NCBI GenBank assembly: GCA_010094045.1
Contig: ML986756.1
Span: 12,970-59,256 of the forward strand
Direction: 5' to 3'
DNA from: Lojkania enalia
Taxonomy: Eukaryota > Ascomycota > Dothideomycetes > Pleosporales
Length of the DNA: 46,287 nucleotides
Shown here one piece after another: positions 23,903 through 34,700 of the stretch; the first letter of the stretch is position 1, and every line of letters starts with the position of its first letter. A program made the translations under genes and the position numbers. Under the pieces are notes generated by a model. It was not told where the DNA came from. It searched no databases and was given only the letters and a program-made list of their open reading frames with translations.

Positions 23903-25175
23903 TCATTTTGATTCAGCCGCGCACGTGGCTTTCTCTTGCTCATCCTGCTCCGTGGCATCATGGAGCTCTGCAAGATTGAATTTTTTGAGCTTCTCAAAAT
24001 CCGAGCTGACCACGCTCATCCCACAGGTGTTCTGCCGCCTCATTAATGTTTGTTGGGACTGCAACGCACTCAGATGCAGTCCTGGTTCAGGCCAGCCTGC
24101 AAATGGAGTTTCATACCTTGTAGATCTCTACGAGGATGAGGAGATCGTAGCCCAACAAGTCGACTTTATGGCTAGGCCCCACGGCAGCCGCTACCTTCTT
24201 GATAACATCATCCCTAGTAAGTTCCTTGTTGTTCCGAATAGATGCTCGGATTGCGAACTGTTCGTCACGTACACTCGTTAGTGAGAAACTTCCAAGCGTT
24301 TTAGGCAGGCACGGCGCGCGCCCTGACAACAATTTGCATCGGAAAAGCAGCCATTACCTTTCTTCCTGCTTGGTCTGGGCCGTGGAAATACGGTGCTAAT
24401 ACTTGCTGCGCCACGTCGTCGAGCCCTCTTTTGGTCGCTTTTTCTATGGCCGTGATTGGTGTGAGCCGTTTCACAAAGGGACAGCGCTTCCGCCCGACGC
24501 CATTTGCCGCCTCTTGACATAGACTGTGGACAAAAGAAACTGGCTCGACCGGCGGCCGAGTCTTGAAGAATAGCACTGGGCGGGGTTAAGTGACTTATAT
24601 TGATGAGCAATGACTGGCGCTTACGACATTGCGTGTCTAGCCTGACGGATGTAAAGAGTGGCCCACCGACAGGCTTCTGGATACCATGAATTTCCTTTTT
24701 GATTTCAGCCTCAATATCTGCCATGTCATCGTCGGTGTCGGCTCCATCTGCATAGGTCGTCCCGTACAGATTAGAGGCGTGCTGTAGTGGGATCAATATT
24801 CGATAAGAGCACAAAAAAAAAAAAAAAAATGACGGCGCATTCCTTACCTCCTGGAAGAGAACCCGCAGGTCGCCGACTGATTTTGCCTCCTTCTTCATCG
24901 CGCATGTCGCCCAAATACCCACATCTCCAGGCTGAATTACGCGGGCCTCGGTAGCATCTTTTCGCGGCATCGACCACTTCCTTTTTCCCTGTGGATCTCG
25001 ATTTAGCATTGTAGGTTCACTGAAGATGTAGTGCGAGACAGAATATTGGAGCGAGGCGAAACTCTTCAAAGCTTTTGGTGTTGCACGAGAAAAAGAGTCT
25101 CACCTTGGCCTTTTTGTTGCTGAAGTGGGACCGCTCCTCTAGGTTAGACTTTCGCTTCCGGGAAGATAAGTCCAT
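23903..25175 (-). CDS. tan1: Tan1/THUMPD1 protein, tRNA ac4C12 acetylation adaptor (THUMP domain)
   Basis: Six minus-strand exons (25175-25104, 24988-24848, 24781-24625, 24575-24358, 24257-24117, 24031-23903) give 285 residues. Start MDLSSRKRKSNLEERSHF, then GKRKW and VIQPGDVGIWATCAMKKEAK, the conserved Tan1 N-terminal segment. The THUMP region follows, with LLFFKTRPPVEPVSFVH, KRLTPITAIEKATKRGL and FAIRASIRNNKELTRDDVIK, then KVAAAVGPSHKVDL. It ends NTCGMSVVSSDFEKLKKFNL plus AEL and a short acidic tail. Tan1 binds tRNA and partners with the acetyltransferase Kre33/NAT10 to make N4-acetylcytidine at position 12 of tRNA-Ser and tRNA-Leu. The introns are 115, 66, 49, 100 and 85 bp, all GT-AG. The second holds a 17-base T run (A run on the plus strand, 24813-24829). 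In the fourth, the acceptor at GAACAG was chosen because nearer AGs shift the frame. Length is normal for the family. Confidence 0.92.
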
Positions 25176-27895
25176 GATGCACTTTGAGAGAACGGGAAAG
25201 TCGATGAGGTAAAACTCTTGTGATGGGGGGGACGAAGGCTAGGATCTATGCAACCCCGAATCGAAGAGAGAAGAAGCCATTTTCGATCCCTTTGACCAAG
25301 GCTAGGCCTTTCTCGGAATAGCGCCTGGGCATTCACTAGACGCAAGTGGGCGTTCCGTCCACGGGTGCTCAACCACCGCCAGACTACCCATACCTTCCTA
25401 CGACGGAACGCCTAGGACATCACCTTTTGAACAACGCACACCTGAGAGTCATCATCACAGCTCCCCCTTTGCGTTGTAGAACGCCTTTAGGTCCCCCGAG
25501 TCTACATCTACGTGACAGATCTTTCCATGATCATATAGCGATGACGAGAACGATAGAAAGTATAATAATATGAGTGAGTAGAAAGAAATCGTAGGCGTAT
25601 TTCTGCACCAAATTCACTACCAAATGCGAGAAGAACTGCCGCAACGCGTTCAGAGCAATAACGGAATGGAGGATAACATGTGAAGTGAAGATGTGGCATA
25701 TCCAGTGTAGGAAAAAGATATTTGAATGCGGCCAATTTGTTAATCAGAACAAGGGACGCAATAATGTACCCGTAGGCTTCTGCGCAAAGGAACATAGATC
25801 ATGATCTCTCGCCATCGATTCGGGTACCTAACATTTGGCTGCCGAGACTCCATGTTGACCGCCGCAAATATGATATTGGGAATTTCAAACAAAATGGTGA
25901 AGAGGCTTTGGCCTAATATAAGCGCATTCCCTAAGAGATACGGGAGCGGGCAAACTTGATATGTACTAAGAGGACTTGGCTAGACGAGGTATGGCTTTTG
26001 CATTTTTTAAAAGCAGGAGACGAATGGGGCATGACCGAACATGGTGAGTATTAGTAATGCACCAAAGCGAGTTACGAGAATCGCGATACTATATTGCACG
26101 GCAATTAGCGTTTGTAGTTTGTGGTTAATTTTTTACAAGATCAGTGGTTTACCCGTAGGCGTTCTTCGTAGCCACCTCTCGCTAGACACTTGTCAGAACA
26201 TTACATTGCTACCCATTAACACCCGATGAGGCACAGGATATGGTATTAAGAGCCATGTCATATGCCGCAAGTTGGTTCATGGGCACATCAGGAAAGTTTG
26301 CTAACGCCTCAGTGTACGACCACTTCAGGAACAATCTTGACGCCAGCGGACATCTATCCGGTGGTTTATGTTTCCCAAGGGTACTTCAGCTTCGCTCCAA
26401 CTTCGCTCCTACTTCGAGTTCAATATGTCAAATTTAGCACACTTTCTGTGTATGCACCAGGCCAAATTGGTAAGGTACGGCGAGTTTTGGCCCAGCAGGA
26501 TAAGGATGCCATCACCGTCACCATACCAACTATTTCGCCCACGTCGGAGCAGCTCAGCACTAAAGAGGACGAGAACCGCAAGCAGATCGCGGCGCTAAAT
26601 GACTCATACGAGTATTCAGGAAACCTGGCGGCTTCGCCCTCCCTGCATATGGATGGAACGAGTAGGCATGTTGACCAAACAATTGAAAACTACTTCATGT
26701 TGAGGGCTAGCCGTTGGTTTTGTGTTGGACGGAACAGAGAGCGGTTTCTAAGTATCGACCAGGCAGCATATATGGTGCCATCTGATATTACATAGGAAAT
26801 ACCCATGTTGTGACGAGATAGCAATGCCGCTAGCATGTCAATGAAGGCATATGAGCAGTTTATTCAGCCAGATTGAGAGGGTCAGCATGCATGACGCCGG
26901 TCCCTCTACCAATTAACATAGGGTCTAGAGTGCCCTTACCATGACAAAAACAAACAAGCGCATAACGAATTATAATGCGTAGAATGATGATAGTAATATG
27001 CGCCTTCTCTATTGTCACTATGGGATGATGGAAATGTGTGAGGCTTGCCCCATGCTTATCCACGTATGGCGATTACTGTTAATGTAGGTTTTCACCACGG
27101 GAGAGATGCCTTTCAAAGTTCTGCGTCCTACATTTACGCACGAGTGGAAGCACGGTGTGGTCTTGCCCTCCCTTTGAGGTTCCATCTCCTAAAGAATCGC
27201 AAACTCTATGCCGTGCGCTATTGTAGAACTTTAGAGATTATTTTGACTAGAATATCAGGACCCGAGTTATTCGGAACCTATGTTCATTAGCCACAGATTC
27301 AGCGCCTAGTCACAAGATTTGGAGGGATTAAATACTCCCATGTAATTCTATCAACTATTCCAAAAATGAGGTGTTGCCCCTCAACGGAACTATCCATCTA
27401 AGCGCTGTAATAAACTTCAGTATCAGGCCTAGTATTACGCGGTCAAACTTTAGCCGTGTAGGCGTTTAGCCATAATCAAGGAGTAACTCCCCGCCAAGCT
27501 ATGTTAACGGCACATAATTTCTAATAGTTAAAGCAAATGTAGGCTCGACGCGCTGAAGAGAGGCTGAAGCGTCTTAATTAAGTGGCGAGCTGTTCCCACG
27601 CACGTGTCTGGACTCCGGAGCCCGCTTAAAGGTGGCTGTGCTCTAGATGACCTTTTGTGCAGCCTTTGGCTGCCGACAACACCAAAACTGACAAGCCATG
27701 GAGAGACCTTAACCGCTCAATATTACGCTTTGCTTGGGCGTAGCTTCCGTTTCCACTTTCGTCGTATCACATTCTCTGTAATCAGCGGCAGTGATGATGG
27801 CCATGCACCGTCATGGTTTGATGGCTGCGTTGTGGCCGCCTGTGGCATTGCTAGTGCTTCACACGATCAAATATGTCGAGATGTCACGTTTGTAG
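25176..27895. other. Gene-poor region with possible decayed coding remnants
   Basis: There is no intact recognisable gene in 2.7 kb of near-normal composition. On the minus strand, frames near 25508-26000 read like fragments of a membrane protein (LILGQSLFTILFEIPNIIF, and in another frame YIIASLVLINKLA), interrupted by stops. On the plus strand a 177-codon ORF (26262-26795) is listed separately. TTCGCTCC-type short repeats occur near 26390-26415. This may be a graveyard of one or two genes at the isochore edge. Confidence 0.35.
26262..26795 (+). CDS. Unrecognised ORF, possible 3' part of a decayed gene
   Basis: This 177-codon ATG ORF is the longest in the gap upstream of the CBM18 locus. I do not recognise the product. 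It has no signal peptide, clear membrane segment or known motif. The middle is Ser/Thr-rich and acidic (TIPTISPTSEQLSTKEDENR), like a cytoplasmic tail. The overlapping frame from 26240 (SYAASWFMGTSGKFANASVY) looks as protein-like as this one, so a frameshift or an intron may be present. It could equally be noncoding. Confidence 0.2.
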   Translation: MPQVGSWAHQESLLTPQCTTTSGTILTPADIYPVVYVSQGYFSFAPTSLLLRVQYVKFSTLSVYAPGQIGKVRRVLAQQDKDAITVTIPTISPTSEQLSTKEDENRKQIAALNDSYEYSGNLAASPSLHMDGTSRHVDQTIENYFMLRASRWFCVGRNRERFLSIDQAAYMVPSDIT

Positions 27896-28291
27896 TATAA
27901 AAATCCCACTCTATCCCTTTTCATTCCTTGCCCCTGGAGGTTCACTTTCAATCGCTGCCTATTCACCTAGTCGCTCTTTCTCTCTGTCAATTGGTAAGCT
28001 CTTATGTCTTATAGTAGTGTTTGCGGTGAGAGGCGAATCTTGTCTCAGGGAGGGAGATGAGGAACTAAGCTGCTTAATTAAGGATGGCCAGCATACCATA
28101 TTTATGTACATAGAAAGAAGAATATATCAGCTGATATCCGGCGCGATTTGATATCGTGCGACGGTATCCGATACAACCTACTACCGGATAACTTTCTGCT
28201 GAATAGTAGTAGGAAATCGTACTCGGCAGACTCGCCAAATCCCTATCACAGTGTTAGCCCCAATATTTAATCCTCAAATAGTCCTGTTGCA
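27896..28291 (+). promoter_or_regulatory. Possible TATA box and leader of the CBM18 gene
   Basis: TATAAAAAT at 27896-27904 is followed by a pyrimidine-rich stretch to about 27992. A GTAAGC donor at 27994 and an AG acceptor at 28280-28281 could bound a 288-bp intron in the leader, leaving 10 bases before the ATG at 28292. This layout is common in fungal genes for secreted proteins. It is inference from position and motifs only. Confidence 0.35.
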
Positions 28292-29197
28292 ATGCATACA
28301 CATTTATCCTGGGTCATTTTGGCCTTTCCGTCCATCTACGGCCTTACTGTCCGCGTGAGTGCCCGCTGTGGAGTAAAATATGGTCTCACCCGTGAGGGAA
28401 GCACATTTGGCAGTTGCTGTTTAACCTGCGGCTATTGTGGATCAACTTTGGCTTACTGCGAGAGTCGTCGTCAATCTGGATATGGCAGCTATAATGGAAC
28501 GCCTGTCCCATCAATAGGAAAAGTTTTTTCTGAGGTAACCTGCGGCAGTTCTCGAGGGTATTATTGTCTAGGCTCTAAAAATGGTGACTGCTGCAGGTAA
28601 TTTTTAGCTAGACCGACCGCAACATTGGTAAATTAATAGAGAGGAAGCTAACACTGATAGTATGAGAAACTGAATGCCTATTGTGGTGCGGGCTGTAATC
28701 CCTTGTTTGGTTCATGCAACAATCCTACCATCGCTTCGAGTGTTGCGCGCGTCTTCTCTACTTCAACCTAAACCTCTTCGTCCGCTGTATCATCTTCTAC
28801 ACAGAGTGTATCTGCCAATTCACGATGCGAAAATGCCTATAATGCCTTCCCAGGTGGTATGAATTGCCTAGGCCCCCAACGGGGAGATTGCTGCTCTCCG
28901 TCTTCTTATTAGTTAACTGACACAACAAAACACATTAAGAGCTATTTGACTAACTATGCGTAGCGGAAGCGCCAGCGCTTACTGCAGACCTGGATGTCAA
29001 CCTAGATTCAGGAAATGCAATGGTGTGTCATCTGGCCCCCTTAGCATATCGTCAAGCACTAAAGCGTCAACGAGTTCCGGTGCATCGCCGAACTTCAGCA
29101 CATTATCAGGCACCACCAGCCGGTCGAGTTCTCGGGTATCATGGATATCTTTAGCCTTCACTTTAATATTTAATATAATCCAAGCGACTATATACTA
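28292..29197 (+). pseudogene. Secreted multi-CBM18 (hevein-like) chitin-binding protein, broken
   Basis: The ATG at 28292 opens a signal-peptide-like leader (HLSWVILAFPSIYGL). Three hevein-like modules then follow in order. Module 1 (ARCGVKYGLTREGSTFGSCC, then GYCGSTLAYC) has lost several of the eight cysteines. Module 2 runs TCGSSRGYYCLGSKNGDCC, and its second half AYCGAGCNPLFGSCN resumes at about 28679. Module 3 is RCENAYNAFPGGMNCLGPQR with GDCC, resuming as SASAYCRPGCQPRF at about 28967. A Ser/Thr-rich tail and a hydrophobic C terminus end at 29197. Modules 2 and 3 each have an intron-like gap after GDCC, but the following GxCG segments are deleted or frameshifted (module 2 is about 13 nt short). 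The linker also carries an in-frame TAA at 28769-28771, which a CAA-to-TAA change would produce, a RIP-type mutation. Chitin-binding proteins of this type shield or sense chitin in fungus-plant contacts. Confidence 0.72.
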
Positions 29198-29400
29198 ATA
29201 ATACGCTAGAATCCGCTTACAGTATAATTATAAGCCTAACTTAAAGAAACTAACAAAATCTAAAGAGGAGATTATTATTTAGTATATACTTAACCTAGAT
29301 TTGCGAAGATTTACGCCTATTTTAGCTGCTATATAAAATATAGTTAATAACTTATTTTCTAAGCGTAGTATAGACTAGATTAGTATAATAATATTACGGT
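29198..29400 (+). mobile_element. Fragment of a pogo-like transposase N terminus
   Basis: The plus strand reads KEEIII-stop-YILNLDLRRFTPIL and then NLFSKRS. This is the pattern of the helix-turn-helix N terminus of Fot1/pogo transposases (EExxIVQYILxLDxRGFxPRL), and the same segment is seen near 5215 and 45690. The sequence is strongly RIPped. The DDE part does not follow; normal-composition DNA begins after about 29405. Confidence 0.6.
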
Positions 29401-29404
29401 AATA

Positions 29405-29735
29405 CCGCGACACCTCTACACCTATACTACTCCTACTATAATACCCGAACCAGCTACTTGTAACGGCGCAGGCAAGACAATGGGTCCGAATGCGGCACGA
29501 ATCCACTCAGAGGCATATGGGAGTGCGTGGGGGTTCAGGGACCTGGGAATTCCATTGACACCTATAGGCCTTGTACGAAAGGATATAGAAAAACTACTGA
29601 GCTACTTATGAGGGAGTGTGCAACTATATACGGATGGGAAAAGGGGCGGAGCCGGGGGTAGGATAAGATAAGCGAAAAGCTTTGGGATAAGGTTGCATGT
29701 GAAGCTTTTCGTGGAACGATTTCCTCGCATCGTTA
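29405..29735. other. Small unmutated island between transposon fragments
   Basis: About 330 bp of normal composition (rich in CA and TG) is sandwiched between two RIPped fragments. No ORF is recognised. A perfect 10-bp inverted repeat, CGAAAAGCTT at 29673-29682 and AAGCTTTTCG at 29702-29711, has a 19-base loop. Confidence 0.5.
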
Positions 29736-29736
29736 C

Positions 29737-30468
29737 AAAAGGCTTTCTTTTAGCCTTTAAAAACGCGTTTTTTAATATATTTACGTATAAGAACTATTAA
29801 AAGGTCTTTAAGATAATAGAAATTGTTCCTCTAGACGCGTAAGTTATATTAGATCGCTTTAATATATAACTATATACCCTACTAGAACTACTTCTATAAG
29901 AAGACTCTTAATAGTTTAAAACTCTAAATAATATATATAAATTTAGGTTATAATTAATACTTATATAAAAGTCCTTTATATAATTACTAAAAGAGGTGTA
30001 AGAAGGATTTTTACAGCTTATAAAAGGTATTAAGTTAATACTATATTAGAATATACTTCTTTAAACTTATAACTCTAAGCTTAAAAGGTAATTAAAAGAA
30101 GTAACTAAGTATAAAACATATAAAAGAAAGTATATTTAGTATAGTAGTATAGTATTATATAGTAAGGGATCTTTATATATAACTACTAAAGTATCTATAA
30201 ACTCTTAGCTATTTAAAAAAACTTATAGTACTAATACTTAAGAAAGAGTTTAACCAGCTTAATACTACTATAATAATTATAGTAAGACTAGATATAACGC
30301 TTATATATACTAAAAGGATAGTAGAAAAAATTCTAAATTAGATAAAAGTATATTATATATAGAATCTTTTATTAGTATTAAGTAAATTAAATTTTCGTAT
30401 ATAATATTCGTTATACTAAGAAAAAGTAGCCGCTTTAATAGGATGGCTTCTTTAATAGTAGAATATAT
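29737..30468 (+). mobile_element. 5'-truncated Fot1/pogo-like element with its right inverted repeat
   Basis: This sequence matches, in inverted orientation, the left (3') part of the element at 40961-44660 (for example 29990-30400 against 42900-43290). It ends with a 53-bp terminal inverted repeat at 30416-30468 (CTAAGAAAAAGTAGC... to ...GTAGAATATAT) followed by TA. Only the 3' third of the element is present, and it joins the unmutated island at about 29737. It is heavily RIPped, with no open transposase frame. Confidence 0.8.
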
Positions 30469-31210
30469 TATACTTTAGCTACTTAATATTATAATATTTA
30501 AGCTTCTATTAACTACCTACTTAACTAAACTTTTAAAATACCTTTATATAAGCTAAAACCTAGTTTCTATTAAAAAGAGTAACTTTTTCTTACTATTCTA
30601 GAAGGTATAGAAAGCTTTCTTTAAAAATTAATAATCTTTAACTCTTTAAAAATAATAGGTATATTATTATCTAATTCTAATCCTATTTTTAATAGATTTA
30701 TTAAATCTTAAAAATTAAGAGAAAGCTTTTTATTCTTACTAAACAATTATAATTAGAGAAAGGTAGATAGACTTATATACTCTATAGTTAAGAATTAGAG
30801 TAGTAGAGATATATAGAAGCTTTATTAATTATTCTACTATCTATCTATTTAAAATAAACTATTTTACTATAATATTAATAGGCTTAGATAGATGCTATCT
30901 ATAAAATAGAAATATAAGAAGAAGGGAAAGCTTTTAGATCTTTAATAGTATAAAAAGTATTATAGTAGGTTAGTCTTCTAGTTATTAAGGAAGGTAAGAA
31001 AAGTATATATTTATTAATCTATTAAGAAGTAGAAAGGTAAGAAGTAGTAGCTTTAAAAAGTAGAGACAGTAGAGTTAAAGAAGGCAGCTAAGCTATATAA
31101 GGAGAAAATCTAGTAGAAAAAGCGTACTGCGTGAGAGGCAGCTAATAAAGTAAAAGAGAAGAAGAAAGTTAAAAAGGCAGCTTAGTATGCTACCTAGCAG
31201 TCTACCTATA
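30469..31210 (+). mobile_element. C-terminal part of a pogo-like transposase, left of the family B insertion
   Basis: Near 31040-31210 the plus strand reads a lysine/alanine-rich coiled-coil tail (ELKKAAKLYKEK, EAANKVKEKKKVKKAA, QSTY) with TAG/TGA at former Gln/Trp codons. This is the typical C-terminal tail of fungal pogo-type transposases. The sequence stops at 31210, at the target duplication of the retrotransposon, and resumes at 38682. Confidence 0.65.
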
Positions 31211-31743
31211 TATTATAAATATAGAATATTAAGAGGCACCGCTTCTATAGTTAGGACTTAATCTAATATTAGCTACTATATAGGTCGACTTAGACGAGGA
31301 CTAATAAAGTAATAATAGGTAGAAGTATATTAGGGATTAATTATTAGATAGTAAGTAGTAGAACTATAGGAACTGGGGAGATAATTAGCTAGATAATAAA
31401 GTATAGTATAACCTATATATATAATAATAGTAGAAGTATTAGGTATAGTAAAATAGATCTAATAGACCTAATAAGCTAGACTTAGCAGTCTTAGACCTAA
31501 CTATATAAGATAGAAGATCTTCTTAGTAGATTAAGTCCTATATAGTTATTCTTATAGATTTATCTCGTTACTATATTAGACTTCTAAGAATATATTTGTT
31601 ACATTCGAAGAACTAAATAATCCTACTACTCTCTCTTTACTAAAGTTACCACCTCTAACTAATTTAATATAAATAAGGCTCTAGCGCATATACGACTATA
31701 ATAGTAGTTATTATATATACTAGTAGTATATAGGTTAGTAATA
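31211..31743 (+). repeat. 5' LTR of family B chromovirus (533 bp)
   Basis: It starts TATTATAAATATAG (RIPped TGTTATGAACACAG) and ends GGTTAGTAATA. It aligns along its whole length with 38140-38681 and, reversed, with 6821-7361. Confidence 0.92.
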
Positions 31744-34700
31744 TAATAACTACCTAATATTAAGAGAATAGGAACTATTTAAAAATATCTACTATATTAT
31801 AAAGTTAAGTTATAATAACCTAAAGGCTGTAAGCTCTAGAAAAAGCTATAGTATAAAAAGTATAAGAATAGGAGACCTATATTATATAGATATAATATAA
31901 GCTAGCTATAGTTAGAACTAATCTAACTAAAGCTAAATAGTAAGTATAAACTAAGATAGCTTTACTAAGAAAGTTTAACGGTAAGAAAGAATATATTAAC
32001 CCTTTTTTTATATTAATAGAGCTGTACTTTAGGTTTAATAGTACAACCTTCTTCTTAGATAAGGATAAGATTTTAGCTATAATAATGAATATAGAAGAAA
32101 TACTACTAGTATAGGCCGAGCTATTTATAGCTAATTAGCTAGAGAATAGAGGTAATATAAAGAAGACTAGAGAATCTATAGACGAACTCTTTAAGAGCTG
32201 AGAAGAATTTAAGAATAAGGTCTAAAATATCTTCGGAGAAGTAGATATAGAATAGAAAGTATAAAGGAAACTACTAAAACTAACCTAGACTAAGAGAATA
32301 ATAGATTATACTATAGAGTTCTAGAGATTTAATATTAGACTAGAATAGAATAATAGTATATTAGTAGAAATCTTCTATAAAGGGCTTAAGGATAAGGTTA
32401 AAGATAATCTAGCTAGAGAAGAAAGGCTAATAGAGCTATTAGAAATAATCGAATTAGCGGTTAGAATTAACAACTATTAATATAAGCGGGAAATAGAAAA
32501 ACAATCTTAGCTGTAAATATTTATACTAACTAAGAAGGAAAATAAAACAGCGTTATAGGATAGTAATCTAATAGTTCTTAGAAAAGTCGAAAAGGATAAG
32601 GGAAAAAACTACTAATAATCAAGGATAAGCAATTTTAAGAAAGAAAGGCTTAAGAAAGAAGCGTATCTTTTATATAGATAAAAGGGGTACTACGCGAAAG
32701 AATATCTAAATAAGAAAAAGGAAGCTTAAATAATAACTATACAACCTACTAATAGATGCTAATAACTAATATAGTACTAGATATATTATATAGATAATAG
32801 ATATAGAATATACCGTTTAGTAAAAAAAGGAAGCAATTATTAGCTATAGCTAAGAGGAGTAGTAGTAGTTATTAGATATATAGAATATCTACTAGGTATA
32901 TTAAGGCTCGATAGTATATTAATCCTAGAAAGAATAAAATAAAAGAAGTACTAGATCTATAATAAAATATATTAGATAAAACTATACTTCTAGAAATATT
33001 AGAACGTACCGTTTAAAGAAGCAACATTCCGAGACAGCTAGAATATACTAGAAACTATAGTAAAGTTAGTAGGAAAAATTACGGACGAAGAAATATTTAA
33101 ATATATATAGGAGATATACTAGAGCTATTCTATTAAATAGGTAAAAGGTAAAAAGGGAAAATATATACTACTCTATAAGAACAGCTATAAAAAAGATTAG
33201 GCTAGCTGTTACTAGGACAATTACTTAATATATAAGAGTATTAAAATAAAGTTAGAAGTATAGCTAAGAATAGATATATAATTATTACTAAGAATCTTAC
33301 TATTTTAGAATAAGATAGAAGATTATATAGAAAACGGGTATTGTTAGATTTATAGAAGTTTAATTTACCTTAGAATAGAGTATTTATACTAGTTTAGTAA
33401 AATCGTCGTAGAAGCTAAAGAGCTAAAGAAAATAGTTTTAGAGGTAAGGAAGATATAGGGAGATGTTAGAGGGCGACTTAGTATTATAGCTTATAAGATA
33501 ACAGGAGTAAGTATATCTAAGAAAAAGGAATATTCTAAGAATAATATATATTTAGAGGAATATAAAGCTTTAAACTAGAAATAATATATAATTAGATACT
33601 AGTACTACTAAAAAATAGTTAAAGTACTTAAATAGTAAAAATTAGATAAAGACTACTAACTAATTAAATAGTAATAGTATTTCTTAAAATAGAAGTATAA
33701 GATATATAGTAAATAGGTAAAGGCTGCTTACGCCTAAGAACTATAGACGAGGTATAATATAAATAGATATCTACTATATAGAGAAGAGAAGAAGAAGGTA
33801 GAGTTCTTCTCATCTTAGTTAAAAAACTAAGTAGCTTCTAAAGTAATAGCTATACCGAGGAACCGAGTAGAAAAGCTGTTAGAAGGGTTACTAATATAGT
33901 ACTTTTATATATAGTACTCTAAGCGGAGTTTAATAGGAGGAAGCTTAAAATACTACTTAATAGTAGAGCTTTAGATACGTTTATATCAGCGTAATAGGTT
34001 TATAAGAATAATATAGAGTAGAGAGAAAAAGTAGTACCTTATATAATACACCTAGTAGATAATAAGCTAATAGACTATAGTAGAGGAGTTGTACTAATAG
34101 AAACTAAGAAGAAAGCGCTTAACGTTGTAGAATATACTAATATAAGAAGTATTAATATTATAAACCTAGGAAAATTTAAAATATTACTAGGCATAGACTA
34201 GCTAGCTAAATATAATTCTAGAGTAGATTAGTAGTAAAAGATAGTTTATAAGCTATAAAGCCGATCTAAGATAGAACGGGTAGTAGGATAATATAGGATA
34301 AAGCGTCCCTTAGGTCTATAGTTAATATAGAGAGTATCAGCAGCTATAATAGCTAGACATCTTAAAAAGATAAAATAAATACTAGGTATCGTCGTAGTTT
34401 AAAAAGTATATAAGGAACTATAGAATAATAGTATATTTTAAGAAATCTAAGAAGATTATAGCGAATTTATAGAACTATATAAAGAAGTAGAGAACGGAGA
34501 ATTATTAAAGTATAAGAAATACGACTATAAGATTATTATTAAAGATAAAAAGAAACTAAAACCTAGTCTAATATATAATTTAAACCGAGAATAAAAAGAA
34601 GAATTTAGAAAGTATATCTAAAAGAATTTAGTAAGAGGGTATATATAACTAAGCTAGAGTAAAATAGTATTACTAATACTATTCGTACCTAAGAAGAACG

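Noticed and set aside
24258..24299. Nearer splice acceptors in tan1 intron 4 (for example after CTTGGAAG)
   Set aside because: They put the FAIRASIRNN segment out of frame with exon 4. Only the acceptor at GAACAG keeps the frame.
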